In this document: positions 18,585-27,992 of the stretch, piece by piece | Numbering within the stretch: position 1 is the stretch's first letter | Layout of the letters: each line of letters opens with the position of its first letter | Origin: Syntrophobacteraceae bacterium | GTDB taxonomy: Bacteria > Desulfobacterota > Syntrophobacteria > Syntrophobacterales > Syntrophobacteraceae | Reading direction: 5' to 3' | Assembly (NCBI GenBank): GCA_031292195.1 | Contig: JARLHP010000127.1 | Coordinates: 1-64,000, forward strand | Length of the DNA stretch: 64,000 bases | Notes under the pieces: model-generated | Database searches by the model: none | What the model saw: the letters and a program-made list of their open reading frames with translations, nothing else | Told to the model about the DNA's origin: nothing | Translations under genes and position numbers: made by a program

Positions 18585-20240
18585 TCATTTACCTGCCAGG
18601 TTTTCACTGGCCATCTCTCTTAGTTTGTACTTCTGGATCTTGCCGCTGGCGGTCGTGGGGTACTGATCCACAAAATAGATGTGTTGCGGAATCTTGTGGA
18701 ACGATATCTGGTCCCTGCAGAAAGCGACCACTTCCTCTTTTGTAAGCTCATCCCTGGGCTTTACCATGATAAATGCCGCCACCTCTTCACCATACTTTTC
18801 ACTCGGAATCCCCACTACCTGTACGTCTCTTACCTTCGGATTGGTGTAGAGGAATTCCTCGATCTCCCGCGGATAGATGTTTTCCCCGCCGCGGATGATC
18901 ATATCCTTTATCCTGCCGGTGATCTTGCAGTATCCGTTTTCATCCATGATCGCCAGGTCACCGGTATGGAGCCAGTTATCCGCATCCACGGCCTTCGTGG
19001 TTGCCTCGGGCATCTTGTAGTAGCCCTTCATCACATGATAGCCCCTGCTGCACAATTCTCCCTGCACGTTGGGGGGAACCTCCAGGCCGCTGGTCGGGTC
19101 GACAATCTTTACCTCCACGTTGGGCAGGGCCTTGCCCACCGTGGAGGTTTTGAGCTCCAGCGAATCGTCTCGCAAGGTCTGGGTAATGCCCGGTGAAGAT
19201 TCCGTTTGACCGTAGACGATGGTCATCTCGTTTGCCCCCATATCGGCGATCACCCGTTTCATGAGTTCAATGGGGCAAGTTGCTCCAGCCATCACTCCGG
19301 TACGCAGGCTGGAAACGTCGTAGCTCTTATTGTCCATCTCCTCGAATTCGGCTATGAACATCGTCGGTACGCCAAGCAGAGAGGTGCACTTTAACCCCTG
19401 GACGGTCCTCATCACCCCGTCGGGGGTAAAGGATACAACGGGCGCCATGGTCGCCGCCGAAACCAGGCAGGTCAGGGTCCCGATAACGCAGCCGAAACAG
19501 TGGAAAAAGGGAACCGGGATGCAAACCGTGTCCGCGGAGCTGAGATCCATACGTTCGGCCATGCTCAGCGCATTGCCGACCACGTTGGTGTGGGTGAGCA
19601 TGACGCCCTTTGGAAACCCGGTCGTTCCGGAGGTATACTGCATATTGATGACATCATCGGGCTCGAGCGAATCCATTCTCTCCTTGAGGTCCTGGTCCGA
19701 TACCGATTTACCCATCTCCAGGACATCGTCCCAGTTGTACATCCCGCCCATTTTCTCCTTACCCAGATAGATGATGTTTTTGAGGAAGGGAAGGTTCGGG
19801 CAGCTGATTTTTCCCGGTTCGCTCTTGGCGATTGCCGGACACACTTTCTCCAGAACTTTCAGGTACTCATCGGCTTCCCGCACCCCACCGACCAGGATAA
19901 GGGTTGTGGAATCGGATTGCTGGAGCAGGTATTCGAGTTCGCTGCTGCGATAATTGGTGTTTACCGTGACCAGAACCGCCCCCATCCGGGCGCTTCCGTA
20001 ATGAGTGTAAATCCATTCGGGAACGTTGTTGGCCCAGATCGCCACCTTCTCCCCCCGGCCCACACCAAGGGCCATCAACCCTTTGGCCACATCGTCGAAG
20101 ATGACTCTCAACTCCTTGAAGGTCTTCCTGATACCCAGATCGTAGTATTCCATGCCGACTTTATCGCCGAAGTCTTCCGCCAGGATATCGACGATATTAC
20201 CAATAGTTGCCTTACCGGTTGTGATGCTTGGCCTGTTCAT
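18585..20240 (-). CDS. AMP-binding acyl-CoA synthetase
   Basis: 'MQYTSGTTGFPKGVMLTHTN', 'GYYKMPEATTKAVDADNWLHTGDLAIMDENGYCKITGRIKDMIIRGGENIYPREIEE'. Confidence 0.95.
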   Translation of the reverse strand: MNRPSITTGKATIGNIVDILAEDFGDKVGMEYYDLGIRKTFKELRVIFDDVAKGLMALGVGRGEKVAIWANNVPEWIYTHYGSARMGAVLVTVNTNYRSSELEYLLQQSDSTTLILVGGVREADEYLKVLEKVCPAIAKSEPGKISCPNLPFLKNIIYLGKEKMGGMYNWDDVLEMGKSVSDQDLKERMDSLEPDDVINMQYTSGTTGFPKGVMLTHTNVVGNALSMAERMDLSSADTVCIPVPFFHCFGCVIGTLTCLVSAATMAPVVSFTPDGVMRTVQGLKCTSLLGVPTMFIAEFEEMDNKSYDVSSLRTGVMAGATCPIELMKRVIADMGANEMTIVYGQTESSPGITQTLRDDSLELKTSTVGKALPNVEVKIVDPTSGLEVPPNVQGELCSRGYHVMKGYYKMPEATTKAVDADNWLHTGDLAIMDENGYCKITGRIKDMIIRGGENIYPREIEEFLYTNPKVRDVQVVGIPSEKYGEEVAAFIMVKPRDELTKEEVVAFCRDQISFHKIPQHIYFVDQYPTTASGKIQKYKLREMASENLAGK

Positions 20241-20634
20241 TCAACCCTCGATATTGTCATTGAAGTTATTAGAGTATGATTCCTCTGGAGTCCACAGACG
20301 CCTGAATAAATGATCGATGCCATGTTGACTACCCAGGCGAATTGTTTCTCCACCGTTACTTGCCTACCCAGAAAATATTCGGATCAGACAACTGACAAGC
20401 GCTCGAGCAAGGTGGATTTATTCCACCAGTTCTATTACAGCATCCACAGAGAGCTTCACTAAAGGGTTGGGCAAAGGGATTGCGCAAGAAAACCGGGGCT
20501 TCAATACAGAGGGCCCCGATACGTCCTCCGCGGCAAACAGGCGTCCTCGCTCATGAACCGCGGGCGCTGTTTGTACAATGTGATCATCTGTCGCTATCCT
20601 CTTCGCTAATCGGCTCGATGCATCATGGGAAAAT

Positions 20635-21177
20635 CTACATTGTTCCCACCCACAGGACAAAACTCGTCGTACTGCCGGTATTGGTGATCTTCTCGTTGTC
20701 ACGGTTGGAGAAGTAGTGAACGCAATCCCCTTCAATCAGCGCATACACCTCATCGCTCAGCACCAGCTCAATCGTGCCCTTCAAAATACAGAGAACTTCC
20801 TGTCCGTTCTTCACATTTTTTCTGGCGGGAATGGACTTGCCGGGCTCAACCACCAGGATGGCGGAGTCAATAACCGTTCGGTAGTCGGGAGAGAAGAAAC
20901 GGCGGGTTACAAATCCGGTATGGGAAAAATCAATCTCCTCCCATTCGGACTTCCTGATCACGACAATCTCACGCCGCTTGCCCACCTGAGAAATAAGATG
21001 GCCGGCATCGACGCCGATGGCGTTGCAGATCCGGATGAGGGTGTCGACCGAAGGTGAGTTTACATCGTTTTCCACCTGGCTGAGGAACCCTTCCGAGATG
21101 GACGCCTTTTCGGCAACGACCTTCAGAGTGAGCTTTCGTTCCTTCCGGCATTTCCTGATGAGTGTGCCGACGTTCAT
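20635..21177 (-). CDS. XRE-family HTH transcriptional regulator with cupin domain
   Basis: HTH 'GTLIRKCRKERKLTLKVVAEKASISEGFLSQVENDVNSPSVDTLIRICNAIG' plus C-terminal cupin 'PGKSIPARKNVKNGQEVLCILKGTIEL'. Confidence 0.9.
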   Translation of the reverse strand: MNVGTLIRKCRKERKLTLKVVAEKASISEGFLSQVENDVNSPSVDTLIRICNAIGVDAGHLISQVGKRREIVVIRKSEWEEIDFSHTGFVTRRFFSPDYRTVIDSAILVVEPGKSIPARKNVKNGQEVLCILKGTIELVLSDEVYALIEGDCVHYFSNRDNEKITNTGSTTSFVLWVGTM

Positions 21178-21248
21178 ACCACCTCAGGTTCTGTGCAGAT
21201 AAAGCGAAACACAACCTCTTCCGGTTAATAATTTACCAATACCAAACT

Positions 21249-21297
21249 TTTACCTTTGGTAAAGCTGAACTTATACAGATTATTCATACTCTGTCAA
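21249..21297 (-). promoter_or_regulatory. Sigma70-type promoter with overlapping operator for the XRE-cupin regulator
   Basis: Minus strand TTGACA (21292-21297)-16 nt-TATAAG (21270-21275), then palindrome TTTACC-TTT-GGTAAA (21249-21263) at the predicted +1; further TTTACCAA/TACCAAA half-sites at 21232-21246. Confidence 0.65.
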
Positions 21298-21603
21298 CAG
21301 AAATCCGGAACCATCTCCCAAAGATGGTGAATTGTCGATTCCGGCCTTGCGGCGCTTACCCGGAGATTGTGAGGATCGGTTGGAAAGAGAACAGCTTGCG
21401 AGGCGTAGAGGCGACGGAAGGCCCCTAAGCGCCTCCTGTGGGAGAGACTCAAACCGGCTCTAGGAGGGGACTTTGAAAAAAAATTCTTTTCCCCGGCCAA
21501 AGGCCCCCAAAACACGGGAGCCATCAGGTCGCGGAAGCTCCCCGTGTTCGGCAACCTTATCGGTCAAAGAGACGACCAGGCTGCTGGAACACGGATTGGC
21601 GGA

Positions 21604-22050
21604 TTATTTTTCGACACACCCCCAAACAGGTTTCGAGACCGACTGCAGTAAGGGCTTAAGCCCCAGTGGAAACTTCTCTATCTCAGGCGGCAAGCTCATC
21701 CCCTCATTCAATTGCAGGAGGGCCCACGTGGGAACGTGCTCCCGGGATATACAGCTCGCCGTGGCCCAGTAACTTTCCGGTGAACACAGCCGGATGAACC
21801 TCACCTCATCGCCCACCAGCAGAGCGAAATAGCTCAACTTCGGATTGGCGCCCTCTTTTTCCTGGCCCAGTCCGACGATCCGGCCCTCTTTGGGCGCAAG
21901 GCGCCGCACGGACTCACACGGCATGCCGCATTCCCCGCAGTACAGGCACTCTACGCAACTGCCCACAATTTCGACTACCTGAAGCTCGAAAAGGTCAGGG
22001 TCGGGGTTGTTCAACTCCCATCCACAGAGATCACTTTCGCAGAGTTCCAT
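21604..22050 (-). CDS. Hypothetical protein with CxxCxxCxxxC-type cluster
   Basis: 148 aa; 'GSCVECLYCGECGMPCESVRRLAPKEGRIVGLG'. Confidence 0.6.
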   Translation of the reverse strand: MELCESDLCGWELNNPDPDLFELQVVEIVGSCVECLYCGECGMPCESVRRLAPKEGRIVGLGQEKEGANPKLSYFALLVGDEVRFIRLCSPESYWATASCISREHVPTWALLQLNEGMSLPPEIEKFPLGLKPLLQSVSKPVWGCVEK

Positions 22051-22160
22051 GATTTACCCCTTTCCCAACGTCGCGGAGAAGCTGGAAACCTGCCACAATT
22101 ATGCTTCATAAGGGAGGAATAGAAATGGGGGAAATACTCTATTTTGGCGCTAAAAACACA

Positions 22161-22859
22161 CTAGGCGTCCATAAAGACACAGAGAGGGCACTGTTGGCAT
22201 AACGGTGTCTTACGGCAGTACAGGTGCCCGATTCGAACGAGAAGAGCGCGAAATTCCTGAAAAAGATGCACGTCGGGGTCCATCGCTTCCATGAAAAATT
22301 CCCGCAGATCGTCGTAGGAAATAGATTCTTCCACCCATCCGTGCCGGGAGAAAATACGCCAGGTGTAGGTGTCCACGACAAAAGAGGGCTGAAAAGCAGC
22401 ATAAAGGACTATGCTGTCCGCGGTTTCCGGGCCGATGCCCCGGATGGAGAGAAGCTCGGCCCGAAGCCGTTCCATTTCCAGGGCGAGGAATTCTTCCAGC
22501 GACCCGTTCCATTTCGTTGCAAGGTGACGGCAGAAAGCCAGGATCTTCCCGCTCTTTTGCCTGTAGAAACCGGAGGGGCGAATCAGCGCTTCCAACTGCG
22601 GGGTGTTAATCCCGCAGACGGAGGCCAGACTCAGCAAACCGTTTCGCCGAAGGTTTGCGATGGCCGCGGCAGCATTGCTCCAAGCCGTATTCTGGGCCAG
22701 TATGGCGCCCAGTATGACTTCAAACGGGGTCTGGGCCGGCCACCAGTTCTGCGGGCCAAGAGCGGCCAGCAGCGTGTCATAGACCTGCAGCAACAGTTCT
22801 TTGCGGTTCGCTCTCAATCCAGTCCTACCCCGGCGACCGCTGTTCCACATGTGGCGCAC
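22161..22859 (-). CDS. Endonuclease III-related HhH-GPD protein with FeS cluster motif (true start likely internal)
   Basis: 'TPFEVILGAILAQNTAWSNA', 'LLSIRGIGPETADSIVLYA', 'CRKTPLCQQCPL'. Confidence 0.88.
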   Translation of the reverse strand: MRHMWNSGRRGRTGLRANRKELLLQVYDTLLAALGPQNWWPAQTPFEVILGAILAQNTAWSNAAAAIANLRRNGLLSLASVCGINTPQLEALIRPSGFYRQKSGKILAFCRHLATKWNGSLEEFLALEMERLRAELLSIRGIGPETADSIVLYAAFQPSFVVDTYTWRIFSRHGWVEESISYDDLREFFMEAMDPDVHLFQEFRALLVRIGHLYCRKTPLCQQCPLCVFMDA

Positions 22860-23827
22860 ACGCCGCGCTCCAGGTGGTGCTTTTGGACGGCGTAGCCGAT
22901 ACGGCCGATCAGCAGGGCCCCGCAGCCATGACAGAACGTGTTTTCTCCATCGTCTCCGGGCACATTCCCGGTGTAGACGTAACGCAGCCCGGCCTCCAGC
23001 CCGATCCGCCTGGCCCGCCGGATGGTCTCCACCGGCGTAGGACGCGCGTGCGGCATGCTATAGGCAGGATAAAAACGGCTGACGTGCCAGGGGGTCTCGG
23101 CGCCAAGGCCCACCAGGAATTGGGCGATTTGTTTCAACTCGGCCTCGCCGTCGTTCAGGCCGGGGATGACCAGGGTGGTCACTTCCAGCCAGATGGACTT
23201 TTTCTTCATTCCTTCAAGCGTCTGGAGAACGGGCTTGAGGCCGGCGCCGCATTTGTCCCGGTAGAAGGCATTATTAAAGGACTTGAGGTCCACGTTGGCC
23301 GCTCCCAGCCAAGGGGCGGCGGCGTCCAGGGCCTCCCTGCTCATATACCCGTTGGTTACGAAGACATTTTCCAGCCCCCGCTCCTTTGCCAGGGCGGCCA
23401 CATCGAGAGCAAACTCCATGAAAATGGTCGGCTCCGTGTAGGTGTAGGAAATCGACGAGCAGCCCTCCTTTTTGGCCTGCTCCGCAACCTGAAGTGGTGT
23501 TGCGTCCCGCCCGTAAATCCCGCCTGCAGTTCGAGGCGACTGAGATATGTCGGCATTCTGGCAGAACACACATTCAAAGTTGCACCCCACCGTGGCGATC
23601 GAGTAGCTGGTCGAACCGGGCAGGAAATGAAAGAGCGGCTTTTTTTCGACCGGGTCCACGTGGCTCGCGATCAATTTTCCATAGACCAGGCTAAAGAGTT
23701 TACCGTCCCTGTTTTGGCGCACTCCGCATTTTCCAATTCCCTCCGGCTCGATACGACAATGCTGCGAGCAGAGAAAACAGTGCACCCGGTCTTCCTCCAG
23801 CCGGTCGTAACACATCGCCTCTTTCAT
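22814..23827 (-). CDS. AmmeMemoRadiSam-type radical SAM protein (AmrS-like)
   Basis: 'HCFLCSQHCRI..GKCGVRQN', 'ATVGCNFECVFCQNADISQ', 'ISYTYTEPTIFMEFALD'. Confidence 0.85.
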   Translation of the reverse strand: MKEAMCYDRLEEDRVHCFLCSQHCRIEPEGIGKCGVRQNRDGKLFSLVYGKLIASHVDPVEKKPLFHFLPGSTSYSIATVGCNFECVFCQNADISQSPRTAGGIYGRDATPLQVAEQAKKEGCSSISYTYTEPTIFMEFALDVAALAKERGLENVFVTNGYMSREALDAAAPWLGAANVDLKSFNNAFYRDKCGAGLKPVLQTLEGMKKKSIWLEVTTLVIPGLNDGEAELKQIAQFLVGLGAETPWHVSRFYPAYSMPHARPTPVETIRRARRIGLEAGLRYVYTGNVPGDDGENTFCHGCGALLIGRIGYAVQKHHLERGVCATCGTAVAGVGLD

Positions 23828-23854
23828 GCTGGATCCTTCCTCACGATTCGGCGC

Positions 23855-24658
23855 TCAGGCATTCATCGAACTTTCCGGTTCGTTTACGGAAGAGCGCCAG
23901 TATCCCAGAGAATGGACCGTAATTTTGGCGCCCCCCGGAATTTCATCGAAAACAGGGGTCTGTAATGTGCGGAGGCGGTATTGCATGTCGACCCGCATGG
24001 CAATGAAATGGCCGAAAGGATTGCGCTGCATAAAAGGAATTCGTTCCACAAACTGGAGATAGGGAAGCAGTTGCGGCGGAAAGGAAAAACAGGTTCGCCA
24101 TTCGATTGGAACCGCGCCGCAAAGGATTTGGTCGCACATCCGGCTCAACTGGCAAACGCTAAAGAACCTGGCGCGGCTGTAGAGCGAGTACTTCCAGAAA
24201 CTCTGCAAACCGTACTGGAGCCCGCCCACTGAAAACCTGTTGAGCGCGCCGAGAAGCACGTTTCGGCGGGCCACCCGGAAGGCTTCCCTGAGCGCCGCGT
24301 AAGGATCTTCCACAAACTCCAGGGTTGTGATGAGGGCCACCGTATCGAATTCGTTGTCCTCATAGGGCAACTCCTCGGCAAATCCCCGGGTGAGCCGGAC
24401 TTTATTGCCAAGCCTCCGGCGGGCAAGCTCCAGGCTTTCAGCCGAAGGCTCGAGCCCGGCCACCATGTGCCCCCGGGACCTGAACCACTCCAGGAAAATG
24501 CCCGTCCCGCAACCCACCTCCAGAACGCGCTGCGGAGACACGGGCTGCCATACCTTCTTCAAAAGCCCCTGTTCGAACTCCAGCGTCTTTCGTCCATTGG
24601 CGGAACGAAACCATCGCTCGTAGCTCTCGGCATCGGCCAGGCTGAAAATATAACCCAC
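23855..24658 (-). CDS. Class I SAM-dependent methyltransferase
   Basis: 'VLEVGCGTGIFLEWFRSRGHMVAGLEPSAESLELAR', 'DTVALITTLEFVEDP'. Confidence 0.88.
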   Translation of the reverse strand: MGYIFSLADAESYERWFRSANGRKTLEFEQGLLKKVWQPVSPQRVLEVGCGTGIFLEWFRSRGHMVAGLEPSAESLELARRRLGNKVRLTRGFAEELPYEDNEFDTVALITTLEFVEDPYAALREAFRVARRNVLLGALNRFSVGGLQYGLQSFWKYSLYSRARFFSVCQLSRMCDQILCGAVPIEWRTCFSFPPQLLPYLQFVERIPFMQRNPFGHFIAMRVDMQYRLRTLQTPVFDEIPGGAKITVHSLGYWRSSVNEPESSMNA

Positions 24659-24738
24659 ATCAAACCCTTACGAGGAAACACCGTCGACTGGCATAAACAG
24701 GTGAGCCCACAGACCCCGGTTACCCGTAACGGTGAATC

Positions 24739-26427
24739 CTATTCATTTTGCAAAACCGCGCCTCGCGCCCCCGAGGTGACCATGCTTGCGTACCGGGCAA
24801 GATAGCCGCTTTTGATTCGCGGCTCGCGGGGCTTCCACGCTTCCTTGCGTTTTGCGATCACCGCACTGTCGACCAGCAGTTCCAACTTCTTGCCGGGGAT
24901 GTCCACCAGGATTTCATCCCCTTCCTCAATGAATGCAATCGGCCCACCCACGGCCGCTTCGGGAGAGATATGTCCAATGGCGGCCCCCTGCGTGCCTCCG
25001 CTGAACCGGCCATCGGTTATCAGCGCCACGTCCGCCCCCAGGCCGCGACCAATAATGGCCGCCGTGGGGGTGAGCATCTCCTGCATCCCCGGGCCGCCCT
25101 TGGGACCTTCATAACGGATAACCACCACGTCACCGGCAACAATACGGCCTTCCAAAATGGCGCCGGCAGCATCGGACTCACTTTCGAAGACTCGTGCCCT
25201 GCCCTTGCGGACAAGCATCTGGGGCGCAACCGCCGATTGCTTCACCACGGCACCTTCCGGCGCAATGTTGCCATAGAGCACCGCAATACCGCCTTCACTA
25301 TGATAAGGATTGTCGAGCGACCTGATAACCTCGGGGCGGAGGATGCGCACATTTTCGAGATTCTCTCCAACCGTCTTTCCGGTTGCGGTGATAGACGCAA
25401 GCTCCACCAGATCGCGGCGGGCAAGCTCCTTCATCACCGCCTGTACGCCGCCCGCGGAGTGAAGGTCCTCCAGGAAATGGGCCCCCCCGGGTCGCAGACT
25501 GCACAGGTGAGGCGTCCTGGCGCTGATCTCGTTAAAAAGGCCCAGATCGAGCCGGATTCCGGCCTCGTTGGCAATGGCCGGCACGTGCAGGACCGTGTTG
25601 GTCGAACAGCCAAGGGCCATATCCACGGCTATGGCGTTGCGGAATGCGTTCATGGAGGCTATTTCACGCGGCTTGAGATCCCTGGAGACAAGCTCCATTA
25701 TCTTCATTCCCGCTTCTTTGGCCAGACGGATCCTGGCCGCGGTCACCGCCGGGATGGTTCCATTTCCGGGCAAGGCCAGTCCGAGAGCCTCCGCCAGGCA
25801 ATTCATGGAATTGGCGGTAAACATGCCGGCGCAGGACCCGCATCCCGGACAGGCCTGCTCTTCGAGTTCTTCGAGTTCGGCAGGCGATATCTGCCCGGCC
25901 CTTAGTGCCCCCACGCCCTCAAAAACCGAAATGAGGTCAACCGGCTTTCCACCCACCCGGCCGGCCAGCATCGGCCCTCCGCTTACCAGGATGGCAGGAA
26001 TGTTAAGCCTTAGAGCGGCCATCATCATGCCCGGTATTATCTTGTCGCAGTTCGGAACCAACACCAGTCCGTCGAAGGGATGGGCCGTAGCCATTATCTC
26101 GACCGAATCGGCTATCAACTCGCGGCTGGCCAGCGAATAGCGCATTCCGGCGTGATTCATGGCCAGGCCGTCGCAAACGCCTATCGTGCTGAATTCCACA
26201 GGCGTCCCGCCGGCCAACCTGATGCCCGCCTTCACCCCCTCGGCTATCTTGTCCAGGTGAATGTGGCCGGGAATGATTTCATTTGCCGAATTGACCACTC
26301 CGATCAAGGGCCTGTCTATTTCCGTTTGAGTGTAACCCATGGCTTTAAAGAGTGAGCGATGTGGAGCCTTCTCGACACCCTTTTTCATCAAATCGCTTCG
26401 CATTTCGTTTTGTCCCTCCAGCGGCAT
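24739..26427 (-). CDS. ilvD: Dihydroxy-acid dehydratase (start probably Met9)
   Basis: '[36 protein letters not shown]', '[23 protein letters not shown]', '[21 protein letters not shown]'. Confidence 0.97.
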   Translation of the reverse strand: MPLEGQNEMRSDLMKKGVEKAPHRSLFKAMGYTQTEIDRPLIGVVNSANEIIPGHIHLDKIAEGVKAGIRLAGGTPVEFSTIGVCDGLAMNHAGMRYSLASRELIADSVEIMATAHPFDGLVLVPNCDKIIPGMMMAALRLNIPAILVSGGPMLAGRVGGKPVDLISVFEGVGALRAGQISPAELEELEEQACPGCGSCAGMFTANSMNCLAEALGLALPGNGTIPAVTAARIRLAKEAGMKIMELVSRDLKPREIASMNAFRNAIAVDMALGCSTNTVLHVPAIANEAGIRLDLGLFNEISARTPHLCSLRPGGAHFLEDLHSAGGVQAVMKELARRDLVELASITATGKTVGENLENVRILRPEVIRSLDNPYHSEGGIAVLYGNIAPEGAVVKQSAVAPQMLVRKGRARVFESESDAAGAILEGRIVAGDVVVIRYEGPKGGPGMQEMLTPTAAIIGRGLGADVALITDGRFSGGTQGAAIGHISPEAAVGGPIAFIEEGDEILVDIPGKKLELLVDSAVIAKRKEAWKPREPRIKSGYLARYASMVTSGARGAVLQNE

Positions 26428-27006
26428 GCTGTTTCAATCCGGCTTCCCGGATGCGGTTCCGGTCAATTCATTTTGACTCTAAACCTGTAATAAGTAAAAT
26501 ATTTCCGGGTGTTTTGGAAGCAAAAACAGGTGCAAATTGCCAATCCAGTCGATTCCTCAGCCCCTGGATATCCACAAAGCTTTTGGAGCCCACGTTCCAG
26601 GGAGCGGCCCATATTTTTCTTCGCAATCGATTGGCATTCCACTTTGCTTGTTGAAGTCTCCTTATGCTGTTTTTCGCTGTTAAGCAGGATGATTTTTTAT
26701 GTGTTTTTGTATTGTACTTATTTAATTGATCTTTACGGATTCAGAGGAGACGAAACAAAGCGGCAACGAAAATCCGACCATGGATGAAGTCCTGGCAAAA
26801 TTTACCGCCACTTTTCCATCATGACTTCCGTCCGAATCCATGCCCCAAATTATTTTGCTATGTTTTTTTCTGCGTGCTATTGATAATAGAAGTGTTTATT
26901 GCATTCCATATTGGACTAATACAATCTCACGCACCTATACTTGTTCCGTACCTGATCGGATCATTTTCTGTTGTCATGGCGTTATACGAAGTTGCGTTCA
27001 AGCCCA

Positions 27007-27122
27007 GTCAAACAGATGGGTTTCACTGCGTTTCACCCATCCTACAGCGGCTCTCGACGGGCTGGCGTAGGATGGGTGGAGCGAAGCGCAACCCATCAGG
27101 CAAATCTTGAATGCAACCTGGT
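27007..27122. repeat. Composite palindromic repeat; inverted copies at 30922-30991 and 30782-30834
   Basis: 27007-27076 equals reverse complement of 30922-30991 (69/70 nt by eye); 27070-27122 resembles reverse complement of 30782-30834 (about 49/53). Confidence 0.9.
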
Positions 27123-27174
27123 ATTAATTGGCTAAACGATTTCCGGGGATTTGTTCCGCCCCACCCCGCCGGAC

Positions 27175-27939
27175 TCAGAACTTGAAATTTACGCCCAAGC
27201 TGACAATATTGTCCGTTAACTGCCATTTGTATCCGACCCGGGTGGCAGGATCCAAGACCATGTTAGGATTGGCGACTGCGGACCGGCTTCCCATGTCGAT
27301 ATACAGATACTCCACCCTGAGGGTCCAACACTTCGAAAAGGCATATTCGACTCCCGCGCCGGCGGCCCAGCCGACAGTTGTCCGGCTGACCGAGGAGGGG
27401 TAGTCGATGGGTAACAAAGGCCTCAGGTCGGTATTGGCAGAGGTTGACACGTTGCCGTAGGCAAGACCGCCGGTCCCGTAGAAGAGCAAGGAGTCGGTGA
27501 CGGTATAGCCCAGCCGCAGGCGGAGAGTTCCGAACCAATCGATTGCCTCCCGCGATGTTAGAGCTCCGCCGCCCGGCAGTGGAGTGGAGTCATTTCGCAG
27601 AATAGGCGAGACTGTTTTGGTCCCGCTTATTCCGGAGCCCGAAAAATCGGTCTCGACTCCGGCCACCCAGCAGCCCATCTGATAATTATAGCCCGCCTGC
27701 AGACCTCCTATCACCCCGCTCGACTGCTGACTCCATCCGGCGGGCAGGATGCCGAAGGTCTCGGCGTTCGGCAGCGGAAAAGAATTCGTGTCTCCATTTG
27801 CCCAGCCGCCCCCCAGGTGGAGGCCAACGTAGGGTCCGGTCCAATCGAAGGCAGGTTTATTGTCGGCCGCCGGAGCGCTTTGAGCGGACAGCAGTACGAA
27901 ACCAAGCAACAGCAATGAACGTATGCTAAACAATTTCAC
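27175..27939 (-). CDS. Outer-membrane beta-barrel (OmpA/Omp25-like porin family) protein
   Basis: Signal peptide; 'FDWTGPYVGLHLGGGWANGDTN', 'GVIGGLQAGYNYQMGCWVAGVETDFSGS', C-terminal '..DNIVSLGVNFKF' ending in Phe. Confidence 0.88.
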   Translation of the reverse strand: MKLFSIRSLLLLGFVLLSAQSAPAADNKPAFDWTGPYVGLHLGGGWANGDTNSFPLPNAETFGILPAGWSQQSSGVIGGLQAGYNYQMGCWVAGVETDFSGSGISGTKTVSPILRNDSTPLPGGGALTSREAIDWFGTLRLRLGYTVTDSLLFYGTGGLAYGNVSTSANTDLRPLLPIDYPSSVSRTTVGWAAGAGVEYAFSKCWTLRVEYLYIDMGSRSAVANPNMVLDPATRVGYKWQLTDNIVSLGVNFKF

Positions 27940-27992
27940 CTTTTTTGCCTTTCCATATCACGTTGAACCTGTATCCATGCGCCCGGACGAGG

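Noticed and set aside
24748-25905. 385-aa plus-strand ORF opposite ilvD
   Set aside because: Antisense shadow of ilvD, no domain pattern.
26784-27110. 108-aa possible small membrane protein
   Set aside because: Has two hydrophobic stretches but no clear SD, and the C-terminus is translated dispersed repeat; insufficient support.
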